Shown here in pieces: positions 28,086 to 41,274 of a stretch of DNA of 64,000 nucleotides. A program made the position numbers and the translations under genes. The notes beneath the pieces are model-generated. The model saw only the letters and a program-made list of their open reading frames with translations. It searched no databases and was not told the DNA's origin. Source of the stretch: Phoebastria nigripes. Lineage: Eukaryota > Chordata > Aves > Procellariiformes > Diomedeidae. The stretch covers positions 4,592,672 through 4,656,671 of the forward strand of contig JAYKAV010003266.1 of NCBI GenBank assembly GCA_035582835.1, given 5' to 3'. Numbering within the stretch: the first letter of the stretch is position 1; each line of letters starts with the position of its first letter.

Positions 28086-28802
28086 GGAGAAAAAGGAAGG
28101 AGAGAGCACATTTGGTGGTAAAATTAACTGTGACGGCCAGACAGCACTATTAGAGGAAAATCTTTACGTATTAACTAACGTGAAAACCACTGATGGTGCA
28201 GAGAGTTTATCCCCTCGTCCTTCCCAACTGGCCGTGCCGGAGCAGAGCGGCAGCAGCGCCCAGGATGCAGGACAGGGCTGACCGGAGAGCAGCACATTGC
28301 CAGCTCCCAGCCAGAAACAGCCCCTGAGCCATTGGGGAGGGACCAGTGCTGGAAAGCCACGGGATGCTGGAGGGCCCCACCACCGGGCATCGGCATCTCA
28401 TGCCCCCAGCCAGGCACGAGGATATGCAGGAGATGGGGGAAAGCAAGGAGGAGAGCGTGGAGCGGGCCAGCGAGGCTGCCATCGCCTTGCTTCTCCCCTC
28501 CAAGCACCCAGGGAAGCTGCCGTACCCCTCTCAAAGGTCTCCAAGCCAGCAGTTAAGGCACTCGTCCTGCGTCCGACCCCGTGCAAAAATTGACACATTC
28601 ACTGTGCATGCACCAGCCTGCTCTGCTGGAAAGCAAATCGCCCCAAATTGGGATGGATTTGCACCAAGGGCTCCTCCAGCACGCCCTGCCTGCTGCTGCA
28701 GGGGACACCCAGGGAAAGGGACCCCAGGCAAGCAAAGCCCCACGGCGCCAGGGCAGCGTCCACCACAGAGCCAGCCCCGTCAAAATAACACCCATCTTCT
28801 CC

Positions 28803-28985
28803 TCCCAACTTTTCCATAATTCATGCAACAACCTCCTGAAAGAAATATCCTCCTTGGGCATAAAATATTCATGGCCTCGTACTTTGCAAGGAAACACTGT
28901 CTTCCTTGGAGCACGACCAAGCAGTCAAGGCCGGCACGGATTTGCCTTTGCAAGAGTAATTATGCTCCTCATCGATCGGGTGCTG
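28803..28985. promoter_or_regulatory. AT-rich element with ATAATTCATG / AATATTCATGG strings, candidate conserved element
   Basis: A locally AT-rich, non-repetitive block between GC-rich flanks with TAATTA (in 'gagtaattatgc'), an ATTCATG pair and TTTGCAAG motifs on both halves. Seen only by composition; function is not shown. Confidence 0.18.
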
Positions 28986-29437
28986 CAACGAGAGGGGCTG
29001 CACCAGGAAGGGCCCCCCCAGCCAGTATCGGTGTTTCCCCCCCGTGCAAGAAAGTGGCTTTTGGAAGAGGCATAAAAGGGCTTGGGAAGAGGTGGGATGG
29101 ATGCTGCACTGTGAAGTGGCATTCCAAGAGATTCCCCATGCCCACGCCTGCATCTCTTTGTACCAGCAAAGCCACCCCAGAAAGGACCATCTCCCCCAGC
29201 ATCACCCCAGATCCGATCCAGCCCCATCCTGGCCGTGCCCACCACCTCTCGCACACACACAGCCCGACGTGCCTGTAATTACACGCCTGCAGACGGCATC
29301 CTCCCAGCCCCCACCTGCCTCTTTCTGCTCGCCATTTGGATGCTGGTCAATTAATTAAGAGCTCCTTTGTATTTTGCTTCATTTGCAGAGTTTGATGGGG
29401 GCCTCCAGCACTGTTAAGCTGCACAATATTCAAACCC

Positions 29438-29460
29438 TTTATTATTATTATTATTATTTT
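29438..29460 (+). repeat. ATT trinucleotide microsatellite
   Basis: (TTA)n, about seven units, followed by a T-rich stretch. Confidence 0.9.
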
Positions 29461-30336
29461 TGCTTGCTTTTTCTCTTTTGCAGCATGGGCAGCACCACAA
29501 GCTCCGGTCACAAGAGCCCAGGAGGGCGCGGGATGACAGGGCAGTGCTACAGAGGGAGCAGCCGGCTGTGAAGAAGCTCACTTCTGTGCAGCGTTTCGGG
29601 GCAGCGAGGGTCCTGTGTCCCCAGCCCAGGACCCCACTCGTGGCACAGCACAGCATCACCTCCCGCTGGCTCCGGTGCTCAGCCTGTCAGCGGCCGGGGA
29701 GCGCAGAGCAGCCTCCCCACGGCAGCACTTTTCTCCTTTGCTTGCATCAGCTCAGCACGAGCCGCTGGCCGTGGCTTTGCTGAAGCGACAGGAGGTGAAG
29801 CCGCAGCCCTTGCAGGGTGCTCAGCAGCACTGCACCCAGAAATTTAGGGTCGGCACCATCAGNCAAAGATGCTTTTATTGCCAAGAGAACAGCTTCCCCC
29901 AGAGAAACTGTTCTGACCTAGCTATTAAAATTCACTAATAAAAATTTCTCACCCATAACCCGATCAATTCCCAGGCAATAAGTCAAACCCCTGCTCAGGC
30001 CAGGCTCCTACGGGAGGTTCTGGCACCCAGATGTGCTCGGCAGCACTCGGGCACCGAACCCCCGGGGCAGGTGGGTCTGGGGACCGCCGGCGTGAAGGGG
30101 ACATGTCCCCGGCCACTGGCAGGGTACACTGGGGCACATGGGGACACCCACGCTGAAGCAGAGCCNCCAGCCTGGTGACTGAGGGGTCCTTTAACCATCA
30201 TCGCTCAGGGACAAGCCCACGCTCGAGCAGGGCCAAGCAGCAGCATGCATTTAATTACTCCCATCTTGTCCGGTGCAATATGTGCTGTCATAAAACACAG
30301 CCCAGGTTTCACGGTTCCACACACCATAAGCCAATT

Positions 30337-30357
30337 AAAAAAAAAAAAAAAAAAAAA
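30337..30357 (+). repeat. Poly(A) run, 21 nt
   Basis: Uninterrupted A-run after 'ccaatt'. No retroelement body recognised. Confidence 0.95.
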
Positions 30358-33300
30358 GCCTTTGCCATCAAGCCTGGCTTCAGCAGCCAAACCTCGGGCG
30401 TTCTGGCCATGCCAGGGGGGAACAGCTCCCTGCACCCCGGGTGAGGGGTCCCAAGGGTGTTCTCCTGTGCATTGGCTATAGCAAGGTCCAGCAAAGCCCC
30501 CATCCCCTGGGACAAGGCAGGAGATGAAGATGGGTACATCGCTCAGCTCCAAGAGGGCTTGGCGGTGGGGAAGGAGAGGAGGGAGCTGCGGGGTCCCAGG
30601 GGGAGAGGGCACCCCAGCAGCAGGGGACGGGGTTTACGAGGAGGGGGGCTCAGCACGGTGGGTTGGTTTTCACTGAGCGATGAAAAACAATCTGGAGAAA
30701 TCTGTGCAGAGGAAGGATGAAAAGCCAGCCTTGGCCAGGGCCGGGAGCGGCGACGAATGGGGTCCTGTGGGAGCATTGCCGGCCCCCCGGGACCCCCAGC
30801 CGGACCCTTAGGCTGCCACGCACCCCAGCCCACGCTCCCCGCACCAGCACTCCAGGCCCAAATCTGGACTCAGCATCTCACATCCTCGGACTTCCAGCGA
30901 AAGCCACCAGTGCCTTCCTGTGGCAGCCATCCTCACTGCAGCCGTGCGGCGGGACAGATCTGGCCACGCCGGGCTCCCTTCAGGCCAGGGGGCAAAGGGG
31001 GGAAGGTATTTGAGGCAATTCACTGGTCTAACACCCCACGCACACATGGCTGCGGTGGGAACCGTCCCCTCCTGCCCTACGTGCAAAGGGTGTTGCACAG
31101 CGCGAGCACNCGACGCCTGCACAGCCGAGCTCCCGTCGTCACCCACGTGCACCCACCCGGTGAAACACAAGTCACATCCTCAACACCCCCCACCAGGAGC
31201 CTTCCCTAAATCTTCAAGGAAAAATCCCCCCTGCCAGCCGATGCACCCCAAGCGCTCTCCCCAAGAATGCTGTGGAGCAGGGACCCTCCAGGCAGCCATT
31301 AAATACATCCTTCTATTTAAGGGCGATGCGTGGGTGCTGGCCGAGGGTGGGCTGGTTCAGGGGTGTTCTCCCTCTGCAGGGACCCTGGGGCCTCTCATCG
31401 GGAATGGGAAAACTGCTGTCCTCCCCCGGCTCCGAGTCACGCCGAGCCACCCCCCAGCCCACGCCGTCNTGACGCTCCCCTCCGAGGGGAGACATGCATG
31501 TGCCTCTTTGGGCTTCAGCACCTACATACAGATTAGCAGTTGCTAAGCGAGCAATTAATCAGGCCCCGGAGCCGACTGGGAAGGTGGGTGACAGCCTTGC
31601 AAACTCCCACCGAGCTGCTCTCGTGATGGATTGAGGGGGACGGAGCACATAAGAAGCGTCCTGCCCCCCACAAAGAAGCCACCAAGGCAGCAGGTGCCAT
31701 GTGGGACCCCCCTCCTGGGCAGGGGTCGTGGGGGCAACCACAGCCCGCTGCGCCCCGCCATGCGTTTGGGGGCACGGAGGGGTGGGATGCTCAGCCCCAT
31801 GGTGGCTTCCAGCATTGCTGAAACCCCCCCCCCCAGCCCTTCACCCCTTCCCTTCGTGACCCCCCCAGCTCCCTGCCAGCGTGTCAGTGCCATTTGAAAG
31901 ATGACCCCCCCGGCATTGCCAGGCAGCGCTCAGGCCAGGCGCTGTGTAACCAGAGCCGAGAACGACCAGTGACCGCCTGGCCCATTATAGCCAGCCCTAA
32001 TCCTCTGGCCGGGCTGGATGTCACGTCCTCCCTGGGGATGGGCAAGCCGCATCGCAGGGTCAGGGACACGCCACGTGCCTGGGTGTCCCCTGCTAGGGAC
32101 AAACACACTTCCCCTGCGGTCCTTGGGAGGCAAAGCAAGCAGCCTGTGGAGGGCTCAGCCCTGCAGCCGGTGTCACCAGCATCCCCCTGTCCATCCCCTC
32201 CTGCGGGGACCAAGCAAGCCCCCATGGGGACCNCCATGGGCAGGCTGCCTGCTCAGAGAGGCAGGGATACGTTTCAGCCCTGCCCAGCCTTGTTTTGCCC
32301 CAAGCCCCCCCCCCCAAGAAGCTCCCGCCGGCCCCAGCACCATCCTGCTCCCCAGTGAGGAATGCTGAGACTCACCATGGGGACAGGCAGATCCTGCCTG
32401 CAGGCAGGGGAAGGATGCGAAGCCCTGCAGGGCAGGGTGCAGGGTAGGGACTAGCCAGGGCTGGCTCCTGCCCATTCTGCCTTNGAGGGGCAGGGACCAG
32501 CTGCAGGCGCAGCCCCAGTTCACACCTCTGTGGGCTCCCAGCTGGGCTCAATCCGCTGCTCCCACAGCCCCAGCCACAAGCTGGGTGCAGCCAGCCTGGC
32601 TGGAGGGTACCCAGCAGCACCCACGCGTGGGCTGGGATGAGCACCAGGACACTCAAGTCCCTTTCTAGTGCAACCAACCCCTTGCGTGCCTCAGTTTCCC
32701 CTCACCGCAGAAGGACGGGTCCCCCCACCCCACAGCTCCAAGGTGATGCGTGTCCCGCATGCAGGGAGGATGCAGCCCTCGGGTGACCTGCACCCCACGG
32801 CAGCGTGCGCCCACCCCACGGGGGAGGAGGGCCCCGGGGAAGGGGTTCCCCCCCTCCCAGCCCGCCCCGCTGCCGAGAGGCCTCTCCCCATTAGGTGGCA
32901 GCAGGGAACCGCAGCATCCCGGTGCTGGCGGGGACGCCCGGATCCGGCCCCCCCAGCCCCCCGCCCCGGGGGGACGAGGCCGCATCCTGCCCGCCGGCGC
33001 TGGGGCCACCAGCTCGGTGGGCACCCAGGTTCTCCTTCCACCAGAAAACAGTTTTCCAGCCCCAAAAACCCGCTTTGGCAAGGTGGGAGTGTGTTCCTCC
33101 TCAGGAAAACCTGCCGGGTACATCTCAGGATGCCCGGTCCCACCCAGCCCTGCTGCCTCTCGGGTCATTTATTGACCCACAAGGTGCTGCACCCACTGCC
33201 CACCGTCACCCACCTCCCCCAAAGCCCATTAATTAAACAACCCAGCCCATGGAGGGGGACACGAGTCACAGCATCTGCAGCAGAGACCGGGGCTGCTCCA

Positions 33301-34069
33301 GCTCCTGGCTCCCTGCTTTACACCAGCAGCCAGCTTGGCCCTGTCCCCCATCCCGTCACCTCCGGCATTGCCTTCCCCTCCCATTTCCCTGCCTCTGTGG
33401 TCACCCCAGGCCCCCCATGCCTCCGGAGCAGGGGACGCTGCCAGCGGCTGAGTCACGCGTGACCACCACCTGAGTCACCGGCACGGAGGGAAGTCCCTCG
33501 GTCCCCAATGCTTTTCCAACCGGAGCTGAGTAAAAGGGAAAGTGTCAAGGAATCTGGCTGGCAAAAGTGTTTTCTTGGAGCCCCGACAAGGAGCAGCCTC
33601 TCCAGCGCGTCCCCTTTGCCATAGTGAACTCGGGGACACCGGCAGCGAGCGCAACCCTGGGCAAACAAGTACATGGTGCCTGCGTCCACACACGCGCGCG
33701 TGCATGGGGGGCAGCGCCGGAGACACCCCTCTGGGGGGGAAATGTGGAAGTGACAGTGAGCGGCAGTGGCTCTGGACACGACCGTCCCCTGGGCTGGGTC
33801 TCCTGTCCCAGAGGTACTGGGAGTGCGGCTGATGAGTGTCCCTTGGGGTGCTGCCCTGGGTGGGAGGATGAGCTCAGGACGTGACCCCCCCCAAAACTGG
33901 GTGCCCAGCAGGGACAGCTCAGGGTGGCCTTTGCACGTGGGGCAGCGGAGCTGCCAGCTGGCTGGGGAGCAGGGGGGCTCCTTCCCCATGGCACGGGGCC
34001 TGCGGAGACTCCAGGGTTCAGAGGAGCCAGCCCTTCAACTGGGAAGGGCAGGAAAAACATGTCCCCTCC

Positions 34070-34216
34070 TGTCCCTTGCACTGTTCCCCCCATCCCCTTG
34101 CACTGCACATGCTCCAGCCCGCTGCAAGACCCTTGCAGCATGTCCCCCTGCCCCTTGCAGCATGTGTCTTCCAGTCCCTTGCACTGGGTGCCCCCCACCC
34201 CTTGCAGCACCTCCCT
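34070..34216 (+). repeat. Degenerate minisatellite built on CCTTGCA
   Basis: The heptamer ccttgca recurs six times, at about 34074, 34096, 34131, 34153, 34177 and 34200. The spacing is 22, 35, 22, 24 and 23 bases, with C-rich filler and often a following gcatgt. This is an imperfect array of about 23 bp units with one longer unit. It creates cysteine/glycine-rich chance frames on the minus strand that should not be read as protein. Confidence 0.75.
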
Positions 34217-37200
34217 CCCACATTTCCCCTGCCCCCCCGCCGGGATGCTGCCAGCCGCCGCCAGCTTCTTTGCCGCCCTGTTTAGTTTTGATGTACCACT
34301 TGCAATAAAATACCTTGATTAAAAAAAAATAAGGCAGCCAGACTCCCTTGCGAGCCAGACAGCAGGTCCTCAATTAATGATCCTTCGCATTCTCCTCCGC
34401 CGCGTCCCCCGTTAATGATTTACAGCAGGTCCTCCCCCACCTTTCTACCCCACTTTGTTAGCCCCAAGCTATGGGGCAGGCTGGGCTGGGGCTGCAGAGG
34501 GAAAATGGGCTCCAGGGAGGTCCCACAGGTATTTTCTCACCCACTGGCACATGCTCTGGGTGCCCCCAGGGAGGATTGGGGAGCAACGGTGGGGAGCTCT
34601 TGGTCTGCTGAGGGGCGAGGAAGGTGCTGGAGCCCCCACCATGGGTCGGCCACATCCTTGCTCGGAGGCTCCTGTGGGCATGGGGACGGCACACGGCTCC
34701 ATTCCTGGTGGTCCCCTGATTTATGCCATCCCCTTTCTAGCAGGAGCAAGGCGATGCAGGACCCCGGCTCGGCTGGGGGCTGCCCACCACCCACCTGAGC
34801 CCCAACACGCTCAGTACACNTGTGCTGAAGCATGGGGGGAGCCGGGAACGGGGCCAGAGCTGCGCCCCCCCAGCAGCCCCAGGCTTTGTGCTCTGGCAGG
34901 CAGCCCCGAGGAGGTTTCATGTTACTGGGAAACTGGGATGGCGGGATGTTCCCGGGACAGCCCCGCAGACAAAAGGCCATTGTGCACCGCAGAGATGGCT
35001 GCAGCCCCAGAGCATCCCAGCTCCCCTGCCAGGGCCAGAGCTGAGCAGCCCACCCCAGGCCCCGGGAGGTGGCATGGCCGGTGGCCGAGGAGCATGGGGC
35101 ACCCGCATGCAGGACAGCGAGCAGCTACCCAAAGCTAATGGGATGCTCCACTTTGGGAGGCCTGAGCCAAAGTAGCTCCCCCTGCACACCCCCTTCCCCA
35201 TCCTGCTGACAGCAGCACCCAAAACGCATCCTCACCATCCCAGGGGACGGGAGAGGCACATGCTGGGCTCAAACGGGTAAACCGGACCCTGCCGCAGCCG
35301 AGCAGGGGTGACAGGCAGGGACACATCCCCATGGGTGCTGGCAAGTCAGGGCATGCAGGGAGGGGGTGGCTGCCTGGGCATGGCAGGAGCGTCCCCGCCT
35401 GAGCCAGAGCCACTTTCCAGTCCCACTGGCTCCTCCTGCTCCATGCCGGCTGCCACGGCTCAGACAGTGCTCTCTGGGAGCTATATATTAGGGGGTTTAT
35501 GTATATATTTCTGTATACGGGGTTATATATATTACAGACCCAGGCAGCACCGAGCCCAGGGCGGTGAGCCCCTCCAAGCCTGGCTCCTGCTGGCAGGGGA
35601 TTAAAAGCAAATCCCAGTTTTTGTTTAAAGGAGGGGGAGAATTAAACCTGGCTTCTGGGACTGAGGGGGGATGAAGCCCAAAGCCCCACAGTGTGGAAGG
35701 CAGCAGCTCAGCACCCAAGGGTGCTCAGCACCCCTGAAGCCAGGTTTTTAGAGACTGTGAACAAGAGGAAGGATGAGACATGGCGTGCGTGGGACAAGGA
35801 TAAGGTCAGNGGTTGCTCTGGCTGATCAGGGCGCCGGGGGCCCACGCTTGCCCCCAGCCTCTGTCCCCCCATCAGGGACATTGTGCCATAGGGATGGGGG
35901 TGGCTTCACCTCTGGTTCCTCTGGCATGGCCGGAGCTGCCTCACACTGCAGCCAAGCAGACAAGCTCTCCTCTAAATCCCCAGCTCCCGGAGTCAGGGGA
36001 TCCGGCCCCCATCGCCTCCCAGTTGCAAACACAAAATGACATGTCCGGCAGCGCAGCTGGAGGGGCAGGCACGGGGGGACGCCCAGCAAGCACCCGGCAG
36101 CGCTGGGACCAGCTTCGTGACTCTCCGCCCAGGCGGCCAAGCCGTCCCAGGGGTGACTTCCCAGCAGAGATTTCAAAACAAGACAGCACCTGACATGCTT
36201 GGCTTGGTCTGGGCAGATTTGGCCACTTCTTTCCAGGCACAAAGGGCACCCACACTCTTCGTCAGCCCAGGCCCCTCGACACTGGAGGGCTGGGACAGGC
36301 ATTAGGCGTAACTTTCCCTTCCTTCCCCTCCAACTTTGTCCCAAGGCGGGCTCCACGGAGACCCATGCACACCCACGGCAGCCCTTCTCCCCCATGCTCA
36401 GCCCCCCCATTTCCACCCCGTTTCCCCCCTGGGTACAGATGGGGGGCAGGCGCTCAGCGACCCACACGCCTTGGCCCCGTACCGCCCTCCAAAAGCAAGC
36501 NGAGGAGCCGGCTGCCACAAATGTCTTTTCCTGGGGGCTAATTACTGATTGCGGCCAGTAATAAATATTTCAGCAGGGATTTGCACGCAAGCTCCGAGGT
36601 AATGGCAATGGAAGGAAGGATGGGTCTCATGTGCCCCACTCCACTACCGCCTCTCCCACATGGACCTGGGCAAGTCCTTCGGCTTCTTCGAGGAAGGAGA
36701 AGTATTTCTTCTTCTCTGCTGGAAACTCTTCAGGAGATGGCAAATCTCAGGAAAGCCCTTCCCGAGGGCTGTACTCTCCGGATGCTCCACGCTGGAGATG
36801 TCCTCCCAGGATGGGAGCTGCAGCCAGGAGTTCAGCCTTGTGGTGCCTTGAGAAAGTCAGAAACACAGAGCAGGGTAAACATGATGCTCACCATATTGTG
36901 CTGGGCAAGAATTAACAAAGGTGGTTAATCATCTTGGACCAGTCTGCAGAGCCTTCTTGCTTGTGCTGCCATTGCTTATNTTGCAGAGAAAGAGCAGCTT
37001 TGGGCAGAAATGGGTGGAAATGAACAGACACGACCGAAGCAGTAAGCCCAGACCTGGGTCAGACCTTGCTGACATCCCCCTGCCCAGCCGCGGGCACGTC
37101 CTGCGCCCGAGATGTGTTTTGCCAGCTGAGACATGTCCCCTCCCCGGAGACACCGAGAGCATCTGAGAGGCTGTGGGGAGAGGGGCTCCTCCGTATAGAG

Positions 37201-37510
37201 GAGCCAAATATGTGCTCCCCTGCCTCCATCAACCCAAGGATGCTGGAAAGGAGAAAACTCAGCTTCAGAGCAAGCCGGGTCCTGCCTGTGGCTTTGCATT
37301 TTGCAAAACCGCTTGCGCAGAAGAAGGATCCTCAGCAAACGCTCCCCACGACGCAGCCGGGGACCGGAGCGGTGCAGGGGGATGCTCCAGGCACAGCGTG
37401 AAACAAAAATCCCAGCGACCAGCAATGCTGAGTAAAGGCATCTGTGAAGGACGCGGTGTGCCCTGAGCACCGGACCCAACACTAACACGGGCGAAACCTG
37501 CTCTTCGCCT

Positions 37511-37622
37511 GGCCTCGAACAAGTCTTACCACCTCTGATCCGCACCTTTCCCCATCTGCAAAATGAGGGTAATGACACCTGTCTCTGCAAGGCCCAGAAC
37601 CACGCGGATTAATTAACTGTTG
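37511..37622 (+). repeat. MIR-like SINE fragment
   Basis: The order of matches follows the MIR consensus: 'aacaagtcttaccacctctg' (consensus caagtcacttaacctctctg), then 'ctttccccatctgcaaaatgagggtaatgacacct' (consensus tttcctcatctgtaaaatggggataataatacct), and a 'ggattaattaactgttg' end. This is an ancient amniote SINE and the best-preserved MIR-type copy in the window. Confidence 0.65.
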
Positions 37623-38080
37623 TTCAAGAGGGCTTCGGAGGTGACAAACACACCACGCTCTTAATTAGTCGGGTAGCCCTTCCAATTACCCAACAACAAC
37701 CTGGGCTGAGATTTTTTTCCAGAGCTGCCTTAGAGGATCCGGTTTCCCCTTTCCCAGGGAAATTAGCAGGAATTAGGCATCCAAATCCTGAACGCAGCTT
37801 TGCGGGGCTCGGTGGCAGTTGCCNGGACACGGGGTAGGGCGGGACGAGATGTCCTCCCCCTCGGGCCACCCTCCGGTCCCCCAGGTCCCCCCCGGAGGCG
37901 GCTGCATCTCGGGGGCAGATGATCAGCGCCTGCAGTTTTGCAGAGCCCTGCTGAGCTGAAGAAGCAGGGAATGATTTCTAGCATCTTCTTTTCAGGGGAC
38001 CTTGCGGAAGCACAGCTTTTCCCAAGCGCTAGGCACCCACTTCCCCATCCTGGTCTCCTCCCAGACCTGAAACATTGGCT

Positions 38081-38098
38081 AAAAAAAAAAAAAAAAAA
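38081..38098 (+). repeat. Poly(A) run, 18 nt
   Basis: Uninterrupted A-run followed by GGGGG. Confidence 0.95.
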
Positions 38099-39555
38099 GG
38101 GGGATACTCAATAATTCATGTGTGTACCCCACATCTGCAGCACATGCAGCCCACAGTGCCAGCATCACCGTGTCCTGCAAACTCAGTGCTCTCGAAAGCG
38201 GCAGCATTAAGCCTATAATTTATCAGGTGATTTAGGAATTTGTCCCCGGAATAGGGCTACAGGAAAATATTGCACTGGTGAGTGTTAAATCCACCCTGCC
38301 TCAGTGGGTGAGAAGGAAGGAGCGGTTTAATCAAATTAAAAGGACTGTTTCGGGGTGGGTCCAGGGCTGTTTGGCCACATGGGGCTTCATCAATGGGGCT
38401 GTGGGGAAACAAAGCCAGGAGGGGAAACAAAGGCCCCGTCCCCGTCCCCTCCCGCCATGGCTGGCCCCGCAAACACCCCAACCGGGGCCATCCCCCGCCT
38501 GCGTCCCAGCGGGTTTCCCAGCTTGTTTGGCTCACCGGGATAACGTGGGGCAGCACCGCTCGGTGCGACGCCGACCCCGGCACGGCACAGGCTGCTCCTC
38601 CGCGCCCTGCATCGGGCTCAACCGTGATGGGGGGGGAATAAATCACTTCTTGTTTCCCTGTTTCCAGCCATTTTCACTTTCTGGTCTCACTGCAGAACTG
38701 AACTGCAGGTTGGGTGAACCTCGCCAGTCCTGCTCCCAAATCGGCACCGNCTGCAGGCTTTAACTCGGAAAAACTGCAAAAACAAAAGTGAAAATGATCT
38801 TCCCGGACTGAAGTCCTGGGCCCAGCACTGGGCTCTGCTCGAATCCAAGCAGCCTCGCACCGCTCTGCATCTCACCTTGCTGCACGGGCACCGCGCACGC
38901 ACAGATCTCTTTCTATTTAAAGCGGGGGGCACTGCCCCACGGCCCCCTCCCCGCGGGTGCAGATCTCACTGCCACGCATTGCCAGGCTATTTCTGAAATC
39001 CCCTGGGTCCTCCCATCCTGGCAAACACGCTCTGAGCATCAAACAAATCCCATTTCCCCAAATCCCAATTTTTTTCCCCATTTCCCCCCATTGCACACAG
39101 TCATGTGCTGGTTTCCCCTCGGGGCGTTGCTCCCAGCTGCTGGGAGCATCTCACCGCTGCTCTTTAGTTTCTGGGGACTACCACAGCACTATTTTGCTTT
39201 AAAGACCAAGCNGTCACCCCACGGGTGAACCCGGCTTGGGGAGGCTCCGGCGTGGGCTCGGCGAGCGGGGAATTGCCAAAAGTTTCAGGGATCAAAGCAA
39301 GAAAGAGCAGCCCCGGTTGTTCACAGCTCTCCGGTTACAGCCATTTACCGCCACTGCAGAATAAATAACAAGGGATATTAATAACAACGAGCCTCTGCCA
39401 GGGACAGAAACCAAATTCCTCGCCAGGCTCATGGCAAAGGGGGGAAGCCTGAGCATGGCCGCAGGCAGCACTGGGGCTGCTGCAGGCAGAAGGCACCCCA
39501 GCACCTCTGAACCCAGGCAGGGCTGCCCGCAGCTGGGGGGACTTGGATTTTAGGC

Positions 39556-39578
39556 AAAAAAAAAAAAAAAAAAAAAAA
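39556..39578 (+). repeat. Poly(A) run, 23 nt
   Basis: Uninterrupted A-run, the last of the long A-runs seen on the plus strand in this window. Confidence 0.95.
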
Positions 39579-39749
39579 GACGCTCAGGGTCTGCAAGCAA
39601 CACCTTGCCTGGATGCAAGGCCCTCGGATGGAGGAGACCCACCACCATCACAAGGTCAGGGAGCCGCGGCCGGGCTCAGCCCCAAAAGACAGCGGTGCAA
39701 GCAGGGTGATGCCTGCTCTTTTTGCAGGCATTTGAAAACAGGTCAGCCT

Positions 39750-40120
39750 CTTACAGGGTGGTTTTTTTTCCCCTCTTTGCTTTCATTTTTTAATCGTCAG
39801 AAAAGGACACTGCTTTGATTGTGTTTTAGTCAGGGGAATTTACAGGGGATTTTAAAAATCCAGATAACAGTTAGCAAAAAAAAGTGCCACAAGCCTTGCT
39901 CGGTTTGATTTGTTTCTTTTTACATCATAAATCTTCCCTGCAGAAGAAGTTTTGTACATGTAGATGTTAATACTTCCAAGTTTCACTTTTTTAAAGGTGC
40001 TTTTTTTAACAAAAACTTGCCTGAAACTTAAATCCAGCATTGGCCAGTCTAAAGTTCGGCTCCTAACTCCAGATTTCGACGCTTACTGTCAGGATAGTCG
40101 AAAGCACCTACATCGGAGTT
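39750..40120. promoter_or_regulatory. Low-GC block upstream of the HMGA1 CpG island
   Basis: About 370 bp of AT-rich unique sequence that ends about 0.7 kb before the CpG island. It has no coding similarity I recognise. It could be a conserved element, an old insertion or distal promoter sequence of HMGA1. Confidence 0.2.
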
Positions 40121-41274
40121 TCCATTACATTTGTGATTGGAGTTTCCGCAGGAGTTTGGGGGAATTTGGCACAGTCCCATCACTGAGAGGATGCTGAGCT
40201 CTGGATTTCCTTGTATCCCATCAAAAAACCCACCATGAGATCCCAAATACCTGACATGCCTTGGAAAACATTGCCCCTGACACAAAGGGGCTCTGGTTTT
40301 TGGGGTACCTACCTGGAGAGCTGATCTCAGCTCCTATTCCAGACTGACCTAAACCACTTTTAAAACAGATCGCAGGAATTCAGAATAAAGCTCTTTTACT
40401 GCAGACCAAGCCCACCNTCCGCTTAAACCGCAGGGAGAGCCTCAGGGCCGCTCACCAGCTCCCCAAACCCCATCATGCAGGACTCGCTTCCACACCGGCC
40501 TCCCATTTCTGCAGCAGTGCTGCAATGAAAAATAAAATACAAATATTGCGACAAAACCCAGTCAGCCCTGGGAGGCCCCAGGGATGGAGCACCCACTGCT
40601 GGTGCCTCCAGATGGGGACCGGAGGCTCTTTTGGGGGGGGTTAACCTGGCAGGGAGGCAGCAAAAGGAAAGCGCATCATGCTTTGCCCATCAGTGCCGGA
40701 TCCGGTGCATGGCACAGCCCCGGCTGGTGCTTGCCCCCACGGTGATGCCAACCCCCTCCACGCCAGCCCAAAACACCACTGCCCACTCTGTGAGGCTGGG
40801 GGGATTGGGGGGTTTACCCAGCGGCGAGGCTAGGTCGGGGGCATGGTATCCGCACCCCCCCCACCCCCCCGCACAGCCCCAGCCAGAAGCATCCCTGGAG
40901 CATCCCGGGGCTGGGGGGGGGGTGTCTCCATCCTCCCCCGGCGCTGCCCCCGGAGGGACCCTCCGCCGGCCCCGGGGCTGGCGGGGGGGAAGCAGCCGCC
41001 GCCCGCCCGCCGCAGCCCTTTGAACGGACCTATCGCTCCCGGCCCCGCCGCCGCCCGCCCCCGCCGGCCGTGATGCAGCCCGGCTCCTCCTCCCCCCGCT
41101 CCGCAAGGGCTGGAAGCTCCCCTTAGCCTGTTTGCCCTTATTTAATTTCGAGTGTGATTTTGCTATTTTTAGCAGCTGGATCCCCTCCAGTAAGGCTGGG
41201 AGCTCGCTCCTTTCCCCCCCCCCCCTCCTTTCTCCCCCCCTTGTTATTTTTATTGTTTTAATCCTTGTTTGGGG

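Larger units (their letters stand above)
20621..40800. other. Intergenic (or distal GRM4 5' region), no recognised gene
   Basis: About 20 kb between the two CpG islands. I found no exon of a known protein in either strand. Contents that can be named: A-runs at 25529-25545, 28064-28085, 30337-30357, 38081-38098 and 39556-39578; an ATT microsatellite near 29438-29460; a degenerate 23-bp minisatellite at 34070-34216; a MIR-like fragment at 37511-37622; and AT-rich islands near 24000-24300, 28803-28985 and 39750-40120. The remainder is GC-rich unique sequence. It could be wholly intergenic or contain non-coding first exons of GRM4 or HMGA1. Confidence 0.6.

Noticed and set aside
34018..34373. Cysteine/glycine-rich minus-strand frames resembling a secreted repeat protein
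   Set aside because: They derive from the CCTTGCA minisatellite; no signal peptide or conserved spacing.
36581..36928. Moderate-length plus-strand frames in a less GC-biased stretch, considered as a possible exon
   Set aside because: No family similarity recognised, several overlapping frames equally open, and no convincing splice borders.
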